From: Stieleria sp. JC731
GTDB taxonomy: Bacteria; Planctomycetota; Planctomycetia; Pirellulales; Pirellulaceae
Length of the DNA stretch: 64,000 bases
Assembly (NCBI RefSeq): GCF_020966635.1
Contig: NZ_JAJKFQ010000026.1
Span: forward strand, 99,778 to 163,777
Direction of reading: 5' to 3'
The notes below the pieces were generated by a model. It saw only the letters and a list, made by a program, of their open reading frames with translations. It did not search any database and was not told the DNA's origin. Of the stretch, positions 49,475 to 58,814 are shown piece after piece (positions within the stretch are counted from its first letter, which is position 1; every line of letters starts with the position of its first letter). The position numbers and the translations under genes are program-made.

Positions 49475-49887
49475 GCAGACAGACTACCGGGGGGCACTGA
49501 GACCGTCCGGTCATAACTAAATTTATGGCCCAGTGGTCTACGAAAATCTGTCTTCTAGGTTTTGCGTTTCATAGCAGTTGAATTCTTCGCAACTTCCTTG
49601 GCACCAACGTTAAGACTTGAATCTGCGCCCGAGCTTCTACAATGCGATCGTGTCGGCTGGCTGTTATATGATCAACGATCACATTGAAATCCTTACAGCG
49701 AACTGAGCCACACCGTTTTGATGCAGCGTCAACGCATAGGCTGTACCGTTGCTTCACAGGTGAAATTCAAGCTGAGCTTTGACACCACGGCTAAGACCAC
49801 CTCATCGGTGAATCCACGAACACCTGTCGCGTCAGTTAAGTTGAGATTCCCCCATCAGCAAACGTAGCTAAAGATTGGGGAACGGAA
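49475..49887. other. 413 bp gap before the RAYT-like gene
   Basis: It holds the upstream regions of the divergent protease-hydrolase and RAYT-like genes. The 15 bp repeat at 49845-49859 lies here. A 62-codon open frame at 49569-49757 (minus) is not convincing. Confidence 0.4.
49845..49859 (+). repeat. 15 bp direct repeat flanking the RAYT-like gene, left copy
   Basis: GATTCCCCCATCAGC. An identical copy is at 50376-50390, where it forms the edge of the REP-like palindrome. The two copies bracket the gene at a distance of 531 bp and could mark the ends of a mobile or captured unit. Confidence 0.7.
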
Positions 49888-50370
49888 GTGGACGAGGAAC
49901 CGTTGGCATTCTTCATCACCTTCACCATCTACGGCACCTTTCTTCAGGGCGATAATCGATGGTGGCGTTCTCGGCAAAAAGGATCCCAACCACCACAACC
50001 GTTACTGGAGTCCTGGCACCGCGACAGGCTCAAGCACGATATCGTGCTGCTGAATGAAACACAGCAACAAATTGTCGAGTCCGAGATTAATCGGCTATAC
50101 GACTTTCGTGATTGGATACTACGGAAAGCCAACGCTCGTACCAATCACGTCCACGTCGTTGTGTCGGATTCTGGATGCAGCGGTGGCAAGGTCCGTGATC
50201 AAATCAAAGGCAATTGCACTCGCGTACTGCGTGAATCGTCATCGGTATTTGTAGGGCGCCCAGTATGGTCCGTCGGAGGCGATTGGAAATGCATCAATTC
50301 GGAAGACGACCTGGAGCAAGCCATTCTGTACGCGGGTGAAGTCCAAGATCGGAAAGGAATCGACGCCTAA
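49888..50370 (+). CDS. RAYT-like (Y1/IS200-type HUH) protein beside a REP-like palindrome
   Basis: A 160-residue protein starting with GTG after GGGGAACGGAA. The N-terminal strand FFITFTIYGTFLQGD and the HUH metal motif TNHVHVVVS (H87, H89) identify the transposase IS200-like domain of REP-associated tyrosine transposases. The helix where the catalytic Tyr is expected reads VRDQIKGNCTRVLRE and has Cys110 at the likely Tyr position, so the normal single-strand nuclease chemistry may be lost or changed. The C-terminus has the usual LEQAILYAGEVQDRKG. In this family, RAYTs cut and spread palindromes near their own gene, and such a palindrome begins 13 bp past the stop. It is flanked by 15 bp direct repeats. 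Confidence 0.82.
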   Translation: MDEEPLAFFITFTIYGTFLQGDNRWWRSRQKGSQPPQPLLESWHRDRLKHDIVLLNETQQQIVESEINRLYDFRDWILRKANARTNHVHVVVSDSGCSGGKVRDQIKGNCTRVLRESSSVFVGRPVWSVGGDWKCINSEDDLEQAILYAGEVQDRKGIDA

Positions 50371-50375
50371 CGCAC

Positions 50376-50390
50376 GATTCCCCCATCAGC
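50376..50390 (+). repeat. 15 bp direct repeat flanking the RAYT-like gene, right copy
   Basis: GATTCCCCCATCAGC, identical to 49845-49859. It begins six bases past the RAYT-like stop codon and runs into the palindrome. Confidence 0.7.
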
Positions 50391-50464
50391 CGAACGGCGT
50401 TAGCCACGGTTGCCGGACCGGCAGTCATTGTGCACAAAACCGGGGCTAACGCCCATCGGCTAGT
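50383..50464. repeat. REP-like inverted-repeat element beside the RAYT-like gene
   Basis: The left arm AGCCGAACGGCGTTAGCCAC, then GGTT, is followed by a short linker and the right arm AACCGGGGCTAACGCCCATC, then GGCT. The right arm is the complement of the arm of the 100 bp array at 16744-17130, so both belong to one family. Confidence 0.85.
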
Positions 50465-50555
50465 GGGTGGCCAATGCAACATTGATGGATGCCGTGACGG
50501 TAGACTGGTGGGCCGTAGTATTTCTGCTTCAACCCGCTTTCAATTCGATTCAATC

Positions 50556-52112
50556 ATGCGGCGAAACCTGGCATCTCTGATCGGCGCGGTTGTCGCCATC
50601 ACCGGCAGCATTTTTTTTCAGCCGAGCGTCTTAGCGGATAAGACCCAGCCGAATGTGATGGTTTTCTTGGTCGACGACATGGGCATGATGGATACGTCCG
50701 TGCCGATGCAAACCGATGCCGATGGCAATCCAAAACGCTATCCATTGAACGACTTCTACCGTACACCATCGATGGAACGGCTCGCCAAAACAGGGATTCG
50801 GTTCAGCCAATTCTATGCGATGAGCGTTTGTTCGCCGACACGCGTCAGCATCATGACCGGTCAGAATGCGGCTCGTCACAGGACGACGAATTGGATTAAT
50901 CCTCGTACGAACAACGGCGGCGAGTTTGGTGCACCGCAGTGGAATTGGGCCGGCCTAAAATCTGGTGACGTTACATTGCCAGCGATCTTGGGTGAGAAGG
51001 GATACACGACCATCCACGTTGGCAAAGGTCACTTTGCTCCCGAAGAACATGAGGGCGCCGACCCAAGTCATCTCGGTTTTGACATCAACGTAGGAGGTGA
51101 CGCGTTTGGAGCTCCTGGCAGCTATTACGGCGAGAAAAACTATGGGGCAGGTACCAAACGCTCACATCACGCAGTACCCCATCTGGACGAATATCACGGG
51201 ACGGAAACGTTTTTAACCGAAGCGTTAACGATCGAAGCAAAGAAGCGAGTGTCGGAGACGGTTGCTAAAGACAAACCGTTCTACCTGTACTTTGCACATT
51301 ACGCGGTGCACGCACCATTCGACTCCGATCCACGATTTGCGCAAAACTATCGTGATTCCGGCAAGCCCGCGAACGCCCAAGCCTTTGCGACTTTGATCGA
51401 AGGGATGGACAAGTCACTCGGTGACATGTTGGACCATCTAGAACAGTTGGGAGTCGCCGAGAATACGTTGGTGCTGTTCCTAGGTGACAACGGCAGTGAT
51501 GCTCCGCTCGGGCATCAGCACGAAGTCGCTTGTGCTGCACCTCTGCGAGGAAAGAAAGGGGCACACTACGAAGGCGGCATGCGTGTCCCGTTTATTGCTT
51601 CTTGGGCGAAGCCAAACAGTGCAAACGAACTTCAAAAATCTTTTGTCGTTCCCAGCGACGCGATACAGACTCAGGTCGCTAACGTGACAGATTTGTTTCC
51701 AACGATCGTATCGTTAACCGATGCAAGCGTTCCCAGTGGCCATGCGGTGGACGGACACAATTTGGCAAAGCTGATAAGCGGACAAAAAGATTCATCGCGA
51801 AAAGAACAGTTCTTGATGCACTATCCGCATGGTGTCCATCGCAGCAATTACTTCACCGTTTGGCGTGATGGAGACTGGAAGGCGATTTATCATGCATTGC
51901 CAAGTAAGTTTGCGAAGGAAAAACGAATCCAAAGTGACAGCCACTTCCAGCTATTCAATCTCGCCGATGACCCGTTCGAGCAACAGGATCTCGCCGAATC
52001 GCATCCAGAGATTCTCCAACGCATGATCACTGAAATGGCAAAGCAGCTTGAACAGCATGATGCTGTCTATCCGATTGACGAGAACGGTGAGCCGATCAAG
52101 CCGCGCCTCTAG
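50556..52112 (+). CDS. Secreted sulfatase (formylglycine-dependent), second copy
   Basis: A 518-residue type I sulfatase. The ATG at 50556 gives a signal peptide ending near VLADK; a longer frame from 50430 runs through the REP-like palindrome and is rejected. The metal-binding Asp pair is FLVDDMGMMD, and the formylglycine site is C92 in VCSPTRVSIMTGQ. The distal metal site is LFLGDNGSD. The middle YFAHYAVHAPF and the C-terminal DDPFEQQDLAE are usual in arylsulfatase A-like enzymes. It is only distantly similar to the one at 40800-42239, so substrate preference probably differs. Confidence 0.92.
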   Translation: MRRNLASLIGAVVAITGSIFFQPSVLADKTQPNVMVFLVDDMGMMDTSVPMQTDADGNPKRYPLNDFYRTPSMERLAKTGIRFSQFYAMSVCSPTRVSIMTGQNAARHRTTNWINPRTNNGGEFGAPQWNWAGLKSGDVTLPAILGEKGYTTIHVGKGHFAPEEHEGADPSHLGFDINVGGDAFGAPGSYYGEKNYGAGTKRSHHAVPHLDEYHGTETFLTEALTIEAKKRVSETVAKDKPFYLYFAHYAVHAPFDSDPRFAQNYRDSGKPANAQAFATLIEGMDKSLGDMLDHLEQLGVAENTLVLFLGDNGSDAPLGHQHEVACAAPLRGKKGAHYEGGMRVPFIASWAKPNSANELQKSFVVPSDAIQTQVANVTDLFPTIVSLTDASVPSGHAVDGHNLAKLISGQKDSSRKEQFLMHYPHGVHRSNYFTVWRDGDWKAIYHALPSKFAKEKRIQSDSHFQLFNLADDPFEQQDLAESHPEILQRMITEMAKQLEQHDAVYPIDENGEPIKPRL

Positions 52113-52311
52113 ACTCTCTCTTTATCGTTGCCGGACGGCCGTGGTAGGCTGCTCGGACAAAAGCTGAAGCGAACTACATAGCACGTTCGCTATAGTTTTC
52201 TCGGCCGTCGAATAAAGCAAAAGCGATGTCGGCAGCCGAGTACGCGTGGTTGCCAGACACCAAGCACATCGCATGTTTTTTCAATCCAAGTAGATCATCT
52301 AACAGACTTCT

Positions 52312-53355
52312 ATGGCATCGTTTGAGCTTTCTTCGACACCGGCAACGGACCCTGCATTACTTCTCCGGTATCGCGATCGGCAATACGCTGCCGACATGAT
52401 GGCCGTTGCCATATTGAAGCTGAATCTATTCACTTGGATCCATGAACAGGAACAAGTCAGTCGCGATTTAATTGCCGAGCATTTTAAACTAGCCAGTCGA
52501 GCGCTGGATGTTCTGATCACTCTCTGTCGTGCAGGTGGGTGGATTACCAGTGGCGACAATGATCTGTTGCGATTGACCGAGCAGGCGAAGGAGTTCTTGG
52601 TTGATTCATCAGAATACTTCCTCGGACCCTATTACCAACCGATTGCAGATTCACCGATCGCGACTGGCTGCTTGCAAGTCTTGAAAGAAGACCGACCAGC
52701 GAATTGGCAAGCCAAAGACGATTCGAACGATTGGCATGAATCAATGATGGATGAAGAGTTTGCCAAGGGATTTACGGCACTGATGAATTGCCGCGGAGTC
52801 GCGATGGGGCAGTCACTTGCCGCTGCGGTGGAGCCTTGGATTGGAAATGTAAAATCGATTTTGGACGTGGGCGGTGGATCGGGGATATATTCAGCTACGC
52901 TTCTCGCCAAACATCCGCATTTGGTAGCGACTGTTTTCGAGCAACAACCGGTTGACCGAATCACCCAATCGGAAATTGAACTTCATGGTTTGCAAAGTCG
53001 AATCGAAGTCCAAACTGGCAATATGTTTTCCGATCCGTGGCCGAAAACGGATTGTGTGCTGCTCTCGAACGTCTTGCACGACTGGGATTTCCCAGCCATT
53101 CGTCAGATCATCCAAAAATGTTCCGAATCGGTTTCGGTCGGAGGAAAGGTCATCGTTCACGAAGCATTTTTGAACGATGACAAAGACGGACCGCTTCCGG
53201 TTGCGGAGTACTCGGTGCTGTTGGTTAACATCACGCAGGGGCGTTGCTACAGCCCGGCAGAGTACGGCGAGATCTTTGAGGAGTTTGGTTTTAAATGTGA
53301 CGCGTACCAAGACACCATCGCGGATCGAGGGTTTTTCGTTGCGATAAAGCAATGA
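52312..53355 (+). CDS. Class I O-methyltransferase of the plant/ASMT type
   Basis: A 347-residue SAM-dependent O-methyltransferase (Methyltransf_2). An N-terminal dimerisation winged helix (about 20-110) is followed by the Rossmann domain with motif I LDVGGGSGIYSATLL near 184, the acidic TVFEQQPV and the motif VLLSNVLHDWDFP, where His and Asp are the expected catalytic pair. Such enzymes methylate hydroxyls of phenolic or polyketide-like small molecules. No other biosynthetic genes lie beside it. It is 199 bp past the sulfatase gene and convergent with the TPR-like gene. Confidence 0.88.
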   Translation: MASFELSSTPATDPALLLRYRDRQYAADMMAVAILKLNLFTWIHEQEQVSRDLIAEHFKLASRALDVLITLCRAGGWITSGDNDLLRLTEQAKEFLVDSSEYFLGPYYQPIADSPIATGCLQVLKEDRPANWQAKDDSNDWHESMMDEEFAKGFTALMNCRGVAMGQSLAAAVEPWIGNVKSILDVGGGSGIYSATLLAKHPHLVATVFEQQPVDRITQSEIELHGLQSRIEVQTGNMFSDPWPKTDCVLLSNVLHDWDFPAIRQIIQKCSESVSVGGKVIVHEAFLNDDKDGPLPVAEYSVLLVNITQGRCYSPAEYGEIFEEFGFKCDAYQDTIADRGFFVAIKQ

Positions 53356-53417
53356 AAAGACTGAAGCACGTAGAGTTCAGGTTGTCACTAGCGCAGGGGC
53401 AGGCGATTTCCGCTTGG

Positions 53418-55799
53418 TCAGCGGTAGCGTTCAAATGCCTCTTTAAGCTTTGGGTCGCTAGGCGGATGCAGCAACAGAATGAATGAGGCTCGCTTCTTTG
53501 CCTCGTCATTTTCGCCGGCTTGGTTGAGCCAGGTGATCGCATCCAGTTTTGCTAAGTACCAATCTTTGCTACGCAGTTTTCTGGACGCGGCCCGATGCTC
53601 CGCCAGTTCGGCAGCCGCTTGTTTTGCGGCTGATGACCGAGATGAAGACAAGATCATCATGGCCAGATCGCTAGTCGCATCAGCTGTATTCGGCCGCAAC
53701 GCGAACGTTTTCAGCTCCGCAATGGATTGCTCCGAAGTGTCAGCCCAAAACTTCGCCTTGGCCACTAGCCAGGCATCATCACCTGGCCAACGCAGCAATT
53801 GTCTTGCGATTGGCTGAGAAAACGCAGAGCCGGTAAGAATGTCTCGCTCCAGACGCCATTGTGATTGTCGGAGACTGGCTTCTGATGCTGAGTTGAATTC
53901 CAAGCTGCCGATACCGGCGGTTCGCAGTTTGTAAACCGATGTGATGAATCTCAGCTGATCGGGATCCGCCGAAGGGAGCTGGATAGGAAAATCCGAGGCT
54001 TTGTCAACAAGCAAAGTCACCAAGGGAAATAGGTGCTCGGTAGCTTCCTCACCCTCCGCTGAAACTTCCAGCAATGTCGCGGCGAAAGATTCGAGCTCGG
54101 TCTTCGTTGTCTGAGGATCAAGTCTTTTCAAGTACTCGAACCATGTTGACCGAACCAGTTCGGCGGATGCGTTCAAGGGATTCTGCGTGAGCCACTGCAA
54201 CGAGAACTGCGCCGCATCTTTATATCGTTCGCTCTGTTGAAATATTTTGTTGAGCCAGCCGCAAAGCGATTCCGTTTTTTCATGACGCGGCCAAGTCTGG
54301 ATGGCTTCCAGCAAAGTTGTTTCTAGGGCGTGCATGCGTTTCGCAGCCGACACTGTCGCAGAATTTTGAGAAAGCAGAATTGACGACTGGATTGCCAATT
54401 CGATCGAACCATCCGTCTGTGAATTGTCGATCGCTATTTCACGCAAGGTTTCTGCGGCGGCTAGTAGGTCGCTGTTTTTAAGAGCAGCTGCGGCGCTTTT
54501 CGTTGCGTATTGCAGTGCAGGTTTGCCATCGGCAATCGTCGCCGCCTCACGTAGAAGCGTTGCAGCACGAGCGAAATCCCGTCGGCGCAACCAGTCCTCA
54601 CCCTGCGCAGCGACTATTGCAGGGGACATCGCTTGCGGTTTCGGCGAGTTTGAACCGGAGTCACGTTTCAGCGTTTTGACGATGATCGCTTCTGCACGAC
54701 GCCGGGCAAATGCTCCTCCTCGATTTTCAATCTGTATTAGCCAGTTGGCCGCATCTCGGCCGGTATCGTCGCGTCGCAATAGCACGTCAAGTTTTGCGAA
54801 GTCCATCTCGATCGATCGAGCCGGGGCTTCTTGTTGAAAATAGGAATCTGAAAGCCGCGTCGCGCTTGAAACATTGTTTTTGGAAAGAGCGATCCTGATA
54901 GCCAAAGCACACAATGTGGGCGACTGCATGATGTTGTGGTTCGATAGAAGTAGCTTCAATTCACGTTCCGCTTCGCTTACGTCTCCGCTACGAAGCAATG
55001 CCTCGATGTATAGCTCTAAAGCATGTCCTTTGATTGGTGCATCGTCAGGAAGCTTGTTGAGTGCGTCTTTTGCTGTTTTGACCGCCGTTGCCGCCGCTTC
55101 CAGATAGTCCGTGCTTTTCACGGGGAAAAGTTCACACTGAAGTAGAGCGACTGAGACCTGTCGAATTGCCAATTCACGAGATAGTCGCTCCCACTGGTCA
55201 CTGTGAATGGCTTTCCCCGACGTGGCTGCATTGGCAAGCGTCCATGATTGGTTGGCAACGCGTTCCAGATCTGCTGCGTCGCGTTGTAAGCGACTGATGG
55301 AGGAAAGCAGAATCTCGGTCTGTTGTTCTTCCAGAGGTGAGATTGACGCAACGATCAGGGCGGTGCGAAGCAATGTCGAAGTGGCGGCAATCCGGTCGGA
55401 CTTTAGGAACGGCGCGGCTTCAAAGTCGGGAAACGATGACAGAAAGTCGTCAACCGGTTTGGAGATCTCTTCAACACGTCTTGTAAACCGGTCGGTCAAG
55501 TCAGCTGTTCTGCCATCGAATAGCTGCGATGCCTGCTGTTCGGCAAGGGTTTGCGTCAGCTTTCCTACCCATCGTGCGTGTTCTAGCGTCGCGGGCGGTG
55601 CACTCGAAATTTGCTTTTGGCAAACCCATATTGCACTTTCGATGTCTCCAGATCGGGTCAGTGTGGCGACGAGGTCATCGCGCATACTTGTCGTTTTTCG
55701 ATCTTCGCCGGTAGCGGCCAGAGGCAGCAGAACGATAGAGAGCGTTGTGGGCAACGCTAGACGCCGAATGCCCTGGCAAAATCGATGAATGAGAAGCAT
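53418..55799 (-). CDS. Exported helical-repeat (TPR-like) protein, last gene of the Bat-type cluster
   Basis: A 793-residue protein with a signal peptide (MLLIHRFCQGIRRLALPTTL, cleaved near ATGED). The mature part is Ala/Leu/Ser/Glu-rich and repeats helical hairpins of about 34-40 residues (for example EDWLRRRDFARAATLLREAA, AAAALKNSDLLAAAETLREI), which looks like divergent TPRs. No enzyme motif is seen. It starts 46 bp after the BatA-like gene on the same strand, so it is probably translated from the same mRNA. In Bat operons of other bacteria, TPR proteins (BatB/C/E types) accompany VWA proteins. Confidence 0.75.
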   Translation of the reverse strand: MLLIHRFCQGIRRLALPTTLSIVLLPLAATGEDRKTTSMRDDLVATLTRSGDIESAIWVCQKQISSAPPATLEHARWVGKLTQTLAEQQASQLFDGRTADLTDRFTRRVEEISKPVDDFLSSFPDFEAAPFLKSDRIAATSTLLRTALIVASISPLEEQQTEILLSSISRLQRDAADLERVANQSWTLANAATSGKAIHSDQWERLSRELAIRQVSVALLQCELFPVKSTDYLEAAATAVKTAKDALNKLPDDAPIKGHALELYIEALLRSGDVSEAERELKLLLSNHNIMQSPTLCALAIRIALSKNNVSSATRLSDSYFQQEAPARSIEMDFAKLDVLLRRDDTGRDAANWLIQIENRGGAFARRRAEAIIVKTLKRDSGSNSPKPQAMSPAIVAAQGEDWLRRRDFARAATLLREAATIADGKPALQYATKSAAAALKNSDLLAAAETLREIAIDNSQTDGSIELAIQSSILLSQNSATVSAAKRMHALETTLLEAIQTWPRHEKTESLCGWLNKIFQQSERYKDAAQFSLQWLTQNPLNASAELVRSTWFEYLKRLDPQTTKTELESFAATLLEVSAEGEEATEHLFPLVTLLVDKASDFPIQLPSADPDQLRFITSVYKLRTAGIGSLEFNSASEASLRQSQWRLERDILTGSAFSQPIARQLLRWPGDDAWLVAKAKFWADTSEQSIAELKTFALRPNTADATSDLAMMILSSSRSSAAKQAAAELAEHRAASRKLRSKDWYLAKLDAITWLNQAGENDEAKKRASFILLLHPPSDPKLKEAFERYR

Positions 55800-55845
55800 C
55801 TTGATCCTAAATGCCTATCTAGAAACGTTGCTGAATCATCATAGG

Positions 55846-57834
55846 CTAGGCAATACGCTTGTTGTAAAGCCACCATTCCGTTGCGATCACAACTAGAACG
55901 ACCACCAGCAGCCATCGCCAGTACTCGTAGCGTGTTTCGATCGTTCCGGCCGTTTCAATTTTCTCGTATCCGATTTCGAATTCCGATCGTGGGATGATGG
56001 AGCTTTCCAATCGGCTAAAAAGGTTGATCGCAAACAGATCGACCAGTTTTTCTTCTGCAACGACACGATAAATCCCGGGCATTTCACTGTCGACAAATTC
56101 GACAGATCCCGATTGGCCTGCCGGGACGGCTTCGGGCGTGCCGTTGCCCCTAGCGATTTGTACCTCGTCAATTTGGCTTTCAACTCGTAGTCGCACCGTG
56201 TCACCAGGCAGAAATGAAGACGCGGATGTTGCGTCAGCCGCTCCAGCCAAATGACGAAGGATATTCAAAATGAATACTGGCCAGGATCGTTCGGCAAACC
56301 AGTTGGTGTTGGTTTGTGGGATGCCAGATTCGTCATTCGTTACGATGGCAAACCCAAGGACCAAATCTTGATAACCGTCCCGAGGTGCCAGTGCGAGCAC
56401 TGAACCGCTGTCCGCACCGACCAGTTCGCGAGTTCCGGTCGGCCCCGTCACACTTCGGCCCTCAAAGATTAGCAGCGAAAATAGCTCGAGGTATTGCATG
56501 ATCGGGTGCGTTCGATCAATGTCGACCAAGATGGTTTGCCCTGGTTCGCTTGACCAAGCCCATTGTTCGTTGGGAAGTGAAGCGATTGAAAACGTGTTGG
56601 TCAGCGGCATCGTTTTCGGGGCACATCGGTCGTAGATGATCAGGTCATCCAAACCGGCAGTTGCGCGAGCGGTGTATTCTGGTGTCTCCATGTAACTGGG
56701 CGCTTGAAAATCAGCGATGCAGACTTTTGCCGCACTCTCGGTTGTCAAACCAAGTTCAAGAGGGCGATTGCCTTCGGTGATCACCAATACAGAGACCGTT
56801 CTCATGGGGCGAAGACCAGCGTAGGCGAAGTTGTCGATTGACAAGTCATCGCTAAAGCGTTGTTCGCCATCACTCGATTCAAGCCGAACCTCCAAAGCAG
56901 CGGCTTCACCTTGCTCGGCAAGCTGAAACGTCAACGAGCCTTCTTCGTCAGGTTCTAGAGTCAAGGCTTCGGAGTCACGCCATTGGCCGTCTACATAGAT
57001 CGATGCGTTAAGCGATTCGGATTGCTTGCCAAAATTGACAACCGTCACAAAAGCTTGGGCATCGCCGGTCCGTTCTACATTTCGATCCGCACTGAACGCC
57101 GTGATGGCAACGTTGCGCGGATTTTCGGTGCCAACTTTGATGTATGTCGGAACTAGATTGCCCACGTTAAATTCAGCAACGTCGCGAAATCCGCCATCGC
57201 TAAAGATCATCAGGTCAGCCGGAAGTGGATCCGCAACTTGGATATCGTTGACATCGCCCGCTTCGCTGCTTCGTCGTGGATTGGCAAGGCCATCGGCGGC
57301 TTCTAGTGCGCCGATGATATCAGTAGGACGGTTCGTGACTTGGGCGCGATCCAATGCCGATCGCAACCGTCCACGGTCGCTAGTGAAGGATTGCAAGACT
57401 TCGGCGCGATCGCTGAACGTGATCAACATCGCAGTGTCTTGATCTTGCATTTGGTCGATCTGATCGCGAATCATCTTCTTGGCGGATGCGAAGCGGCTTT
57501 CTTCTTCGACGTCCTCGGCCATCATGCTGGCCGACGCATCCAACAAAAATACCTTGCGGCTCAAGTCCGATTCTTCGCCTTGCTGTCCTGGTCGTAGCAT
57601 CGCAAGGGCTGCTAACAATACGGCAAGCAATTGCAAAACCAGCAACAGGTTCTGACGAATCCGTTGGAACAAACTATTGACGTGAAGGTCTTCGACCGTC
57701 CGCGACCATAGGTAGGTGCTCGGAATTTCGATTGGCTCGCGACGGAGCTTCAGGAAATACAAAAGGATGATGCCAACGGGCACCGCTGCGAAAACGGCCC
57801 ATTGCCAAGGCAACAAAGTCGAAATCCAGGTCAC
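55846..57834 (-). CDS. BatA-like membrane protein with VWA domain
   Basis: A 662-residue protein starting with GTG at 57834, overlapping the DUF58 stop by 4 bp. The N-terminal BatA segment has two membrane helices (about 11-28 and 61-80, WQWAVFAAVPVGIILLYFL and following). The VWA domain has the MIDAS motif D99-A-S101-A-S103. A long beta-rich periplasmic part follows, and a C-terminal helix (WRWLLVVVLVVIATEWWLY) anchors it. VWA/MoxR systems act as chaperones or in metal insertion and stress tolerance. The normally linked MoxR ATPase gene is not adjacent here. Confidence 0.85.
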   Translation of the reverse strand: MTWISTLLPWQWAVFAAVPVGIILLYFLKLRREPIEIPSTYLWSRTVEDLHVNSLFQRIRQNLLLVLQLLAVLLAALAMLRPGQQGEESDLSRKVFLLDASASMMAEDVEEESRFASAKKMIRDQIDQMQDQDTAMLITFSDRAEVLQSFTSDRGRLRSALDRAQVTNRPTDIIGALEAADGLANPRRSSEAGDVNDIQVADPLPADLMIFSDGGFRDVAEFNVGNLVPTYIKVGTENPRNVAITAFSADRNVERTGDAQAFVTVVNFGKQSESLNASIYVDGQWRDSEALTLEPDEEGSLTFQLAEQGEAAALEVRLESSDGEQRFSDDLSIDNFAYAGLRPMRTVSVLVITEGNRPLELGLTTESAAKVCIADFQAPSYMETPEYTARATAGLDDLIIYDRCAPKTMPLTNTFSIASLPNEQWAWSSEPGQTILVDIDRTHPIMQYLELFSLLIFEGRSVTGPTGTRELVGADSGSVLALAPRDGYQDLVLGFAIVTNDESGIPQTNTNWFAERSWPVFILNILRHLAGAADATSASSFLPGDTVRLRVESQIDEVQIARGNGTPEAVPAGQSGSVEFVDSEMPGIYRVVAEEKLVDLFAINLFSRLESSIIPRSEFEIGYEKIETAGTIETRYEYWRWLLVVVLVVIATEWWLYNKRIA

Positions 57835-58724
57835 CGAACGACTCCTCGCTGGCGAAGGTATTTGGTCATCACATCGTCAACGGCTTGGTCGGTCCGGACC
57901 GGGATGTAAGCAATGCTGCGGCGGGCACAAAACGTTTTGATCGATGAAAGGAACGACTGCAGGGTTTGTTTGTAGCGTTCTAAGACGTAGGCGTTCACGG
58001 TGATTTCTGTTTGATCACCGTCTTCGATATCAATCAAACGACGGTCGCCACGAATCGGCGGATCGATCTCCTCTGGCGAAAGGACATGCATGATGTAAAC
58101 GTCCATCCGTCGACCGATCAATAATCGCAGTGCTGACTCAAATCCGTTTTTATCCATCAGGTCGGTCAGTAGAACGACGACCCCGGTTCCTGAATTTCGA
58201 AGCGAAAAATCTCGAACTCCTTCAAGCAAAGAAACGTTATCGCCGCTGTCGATCGATTCCAGATACTGCAACATCTGCCACAGTCCCGTTCGACCTCGCA
58301 GGACCGGCGCGCGACGGCCTTGTTCGCCCATCGCTTGCACACTAACACGGTCGGCACGACAAAGTCCGATGTAACCAAGTGCCGCCGCCATTTGCTTCGC
58401 AACATGAAGCTTGGTCGGCGATCCGAAGTTCATCGACTCGCTGCAATCGACCAAGGCATAAACGTGTAAGTCCTCTTCTTCTTGATAAAGCTTGAGGAAC
58501 AATTGGTCGAGCCGAGCGTAAAGGTTCCAGTCGATCAGACGCAGGTCATCACCGGGAACGTAGTTTCGAAAGTCAGCGAATTCAACGCTTTGCCCTTTGC
58601 GTTTACTACGGCGTTCTCCCTTCATTCGGCCACGAAAAACTTTTCGCGAAACAAGCTCGAGTCTTTCAAGCTTGGCCAACAGTTGTGGAGACAGAAGTTG
58701 CAATGGTTCAGTAGCGGCGCTCAT
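57831..58724 (-). CDS. DUF58 domain protein
   Basis: A 297-residue cytoplasmic protein. The DUF58 signature is FADFRNYVPGDDLRLIDWNL near 45-65, followed by a VWA-like fold with DCSESM (D-x-S-x-S), the usual metal-site form. Such proteins partner with MoxR AAA ATPases and BatA. It overlaps the BatA-like gene by 4 bp. Upstream on the same strand lies a hairpin array and then ygfZ, so no MoxR gene is in this unit. Confidence 0.9.
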   Translation of the reverse strand: MSAATEPLQLLSPQLLAKLERLELVSRKVFRGRMKGERRSKRKGQSVEFADFRNYVPGDDLRLIDWNLYARLDQLFLKLYQEEEDLHVYALVDCSESMNFGSPTKLHVAKQMAAALGYIGLCRADRVSVQAMGEQGRRAPVLRGRTGLWQMLQYLESIDSGDNVSLLEGVRDFSLRNSGTGVVVLLTDLMDKNGFESALRLLIGRRMDVYIMHVLSPEEIDPPIRGDRRLIDIEDGDQTEITVNAYVLERYKQTLQSFLSSIKTFCARRSIAYIPVRTDQAVDDVMTKYLRQRGVVR

Positions 58725-58814
58725 GCGCTCAGTTTACTGAATTTTGATTGTGAGAGGGGACGCGGCAAGTTTTGTTTGTCGTTTTTGGAATGTGTGTTGC
58801 GGGTAGATAGTACT

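Noticed and set aside
49569..49757. 62-codon minus-strand frame upstream of the RAYT-like gene
   Set aside because: Cys and Arg content looks random and there is no start signal.
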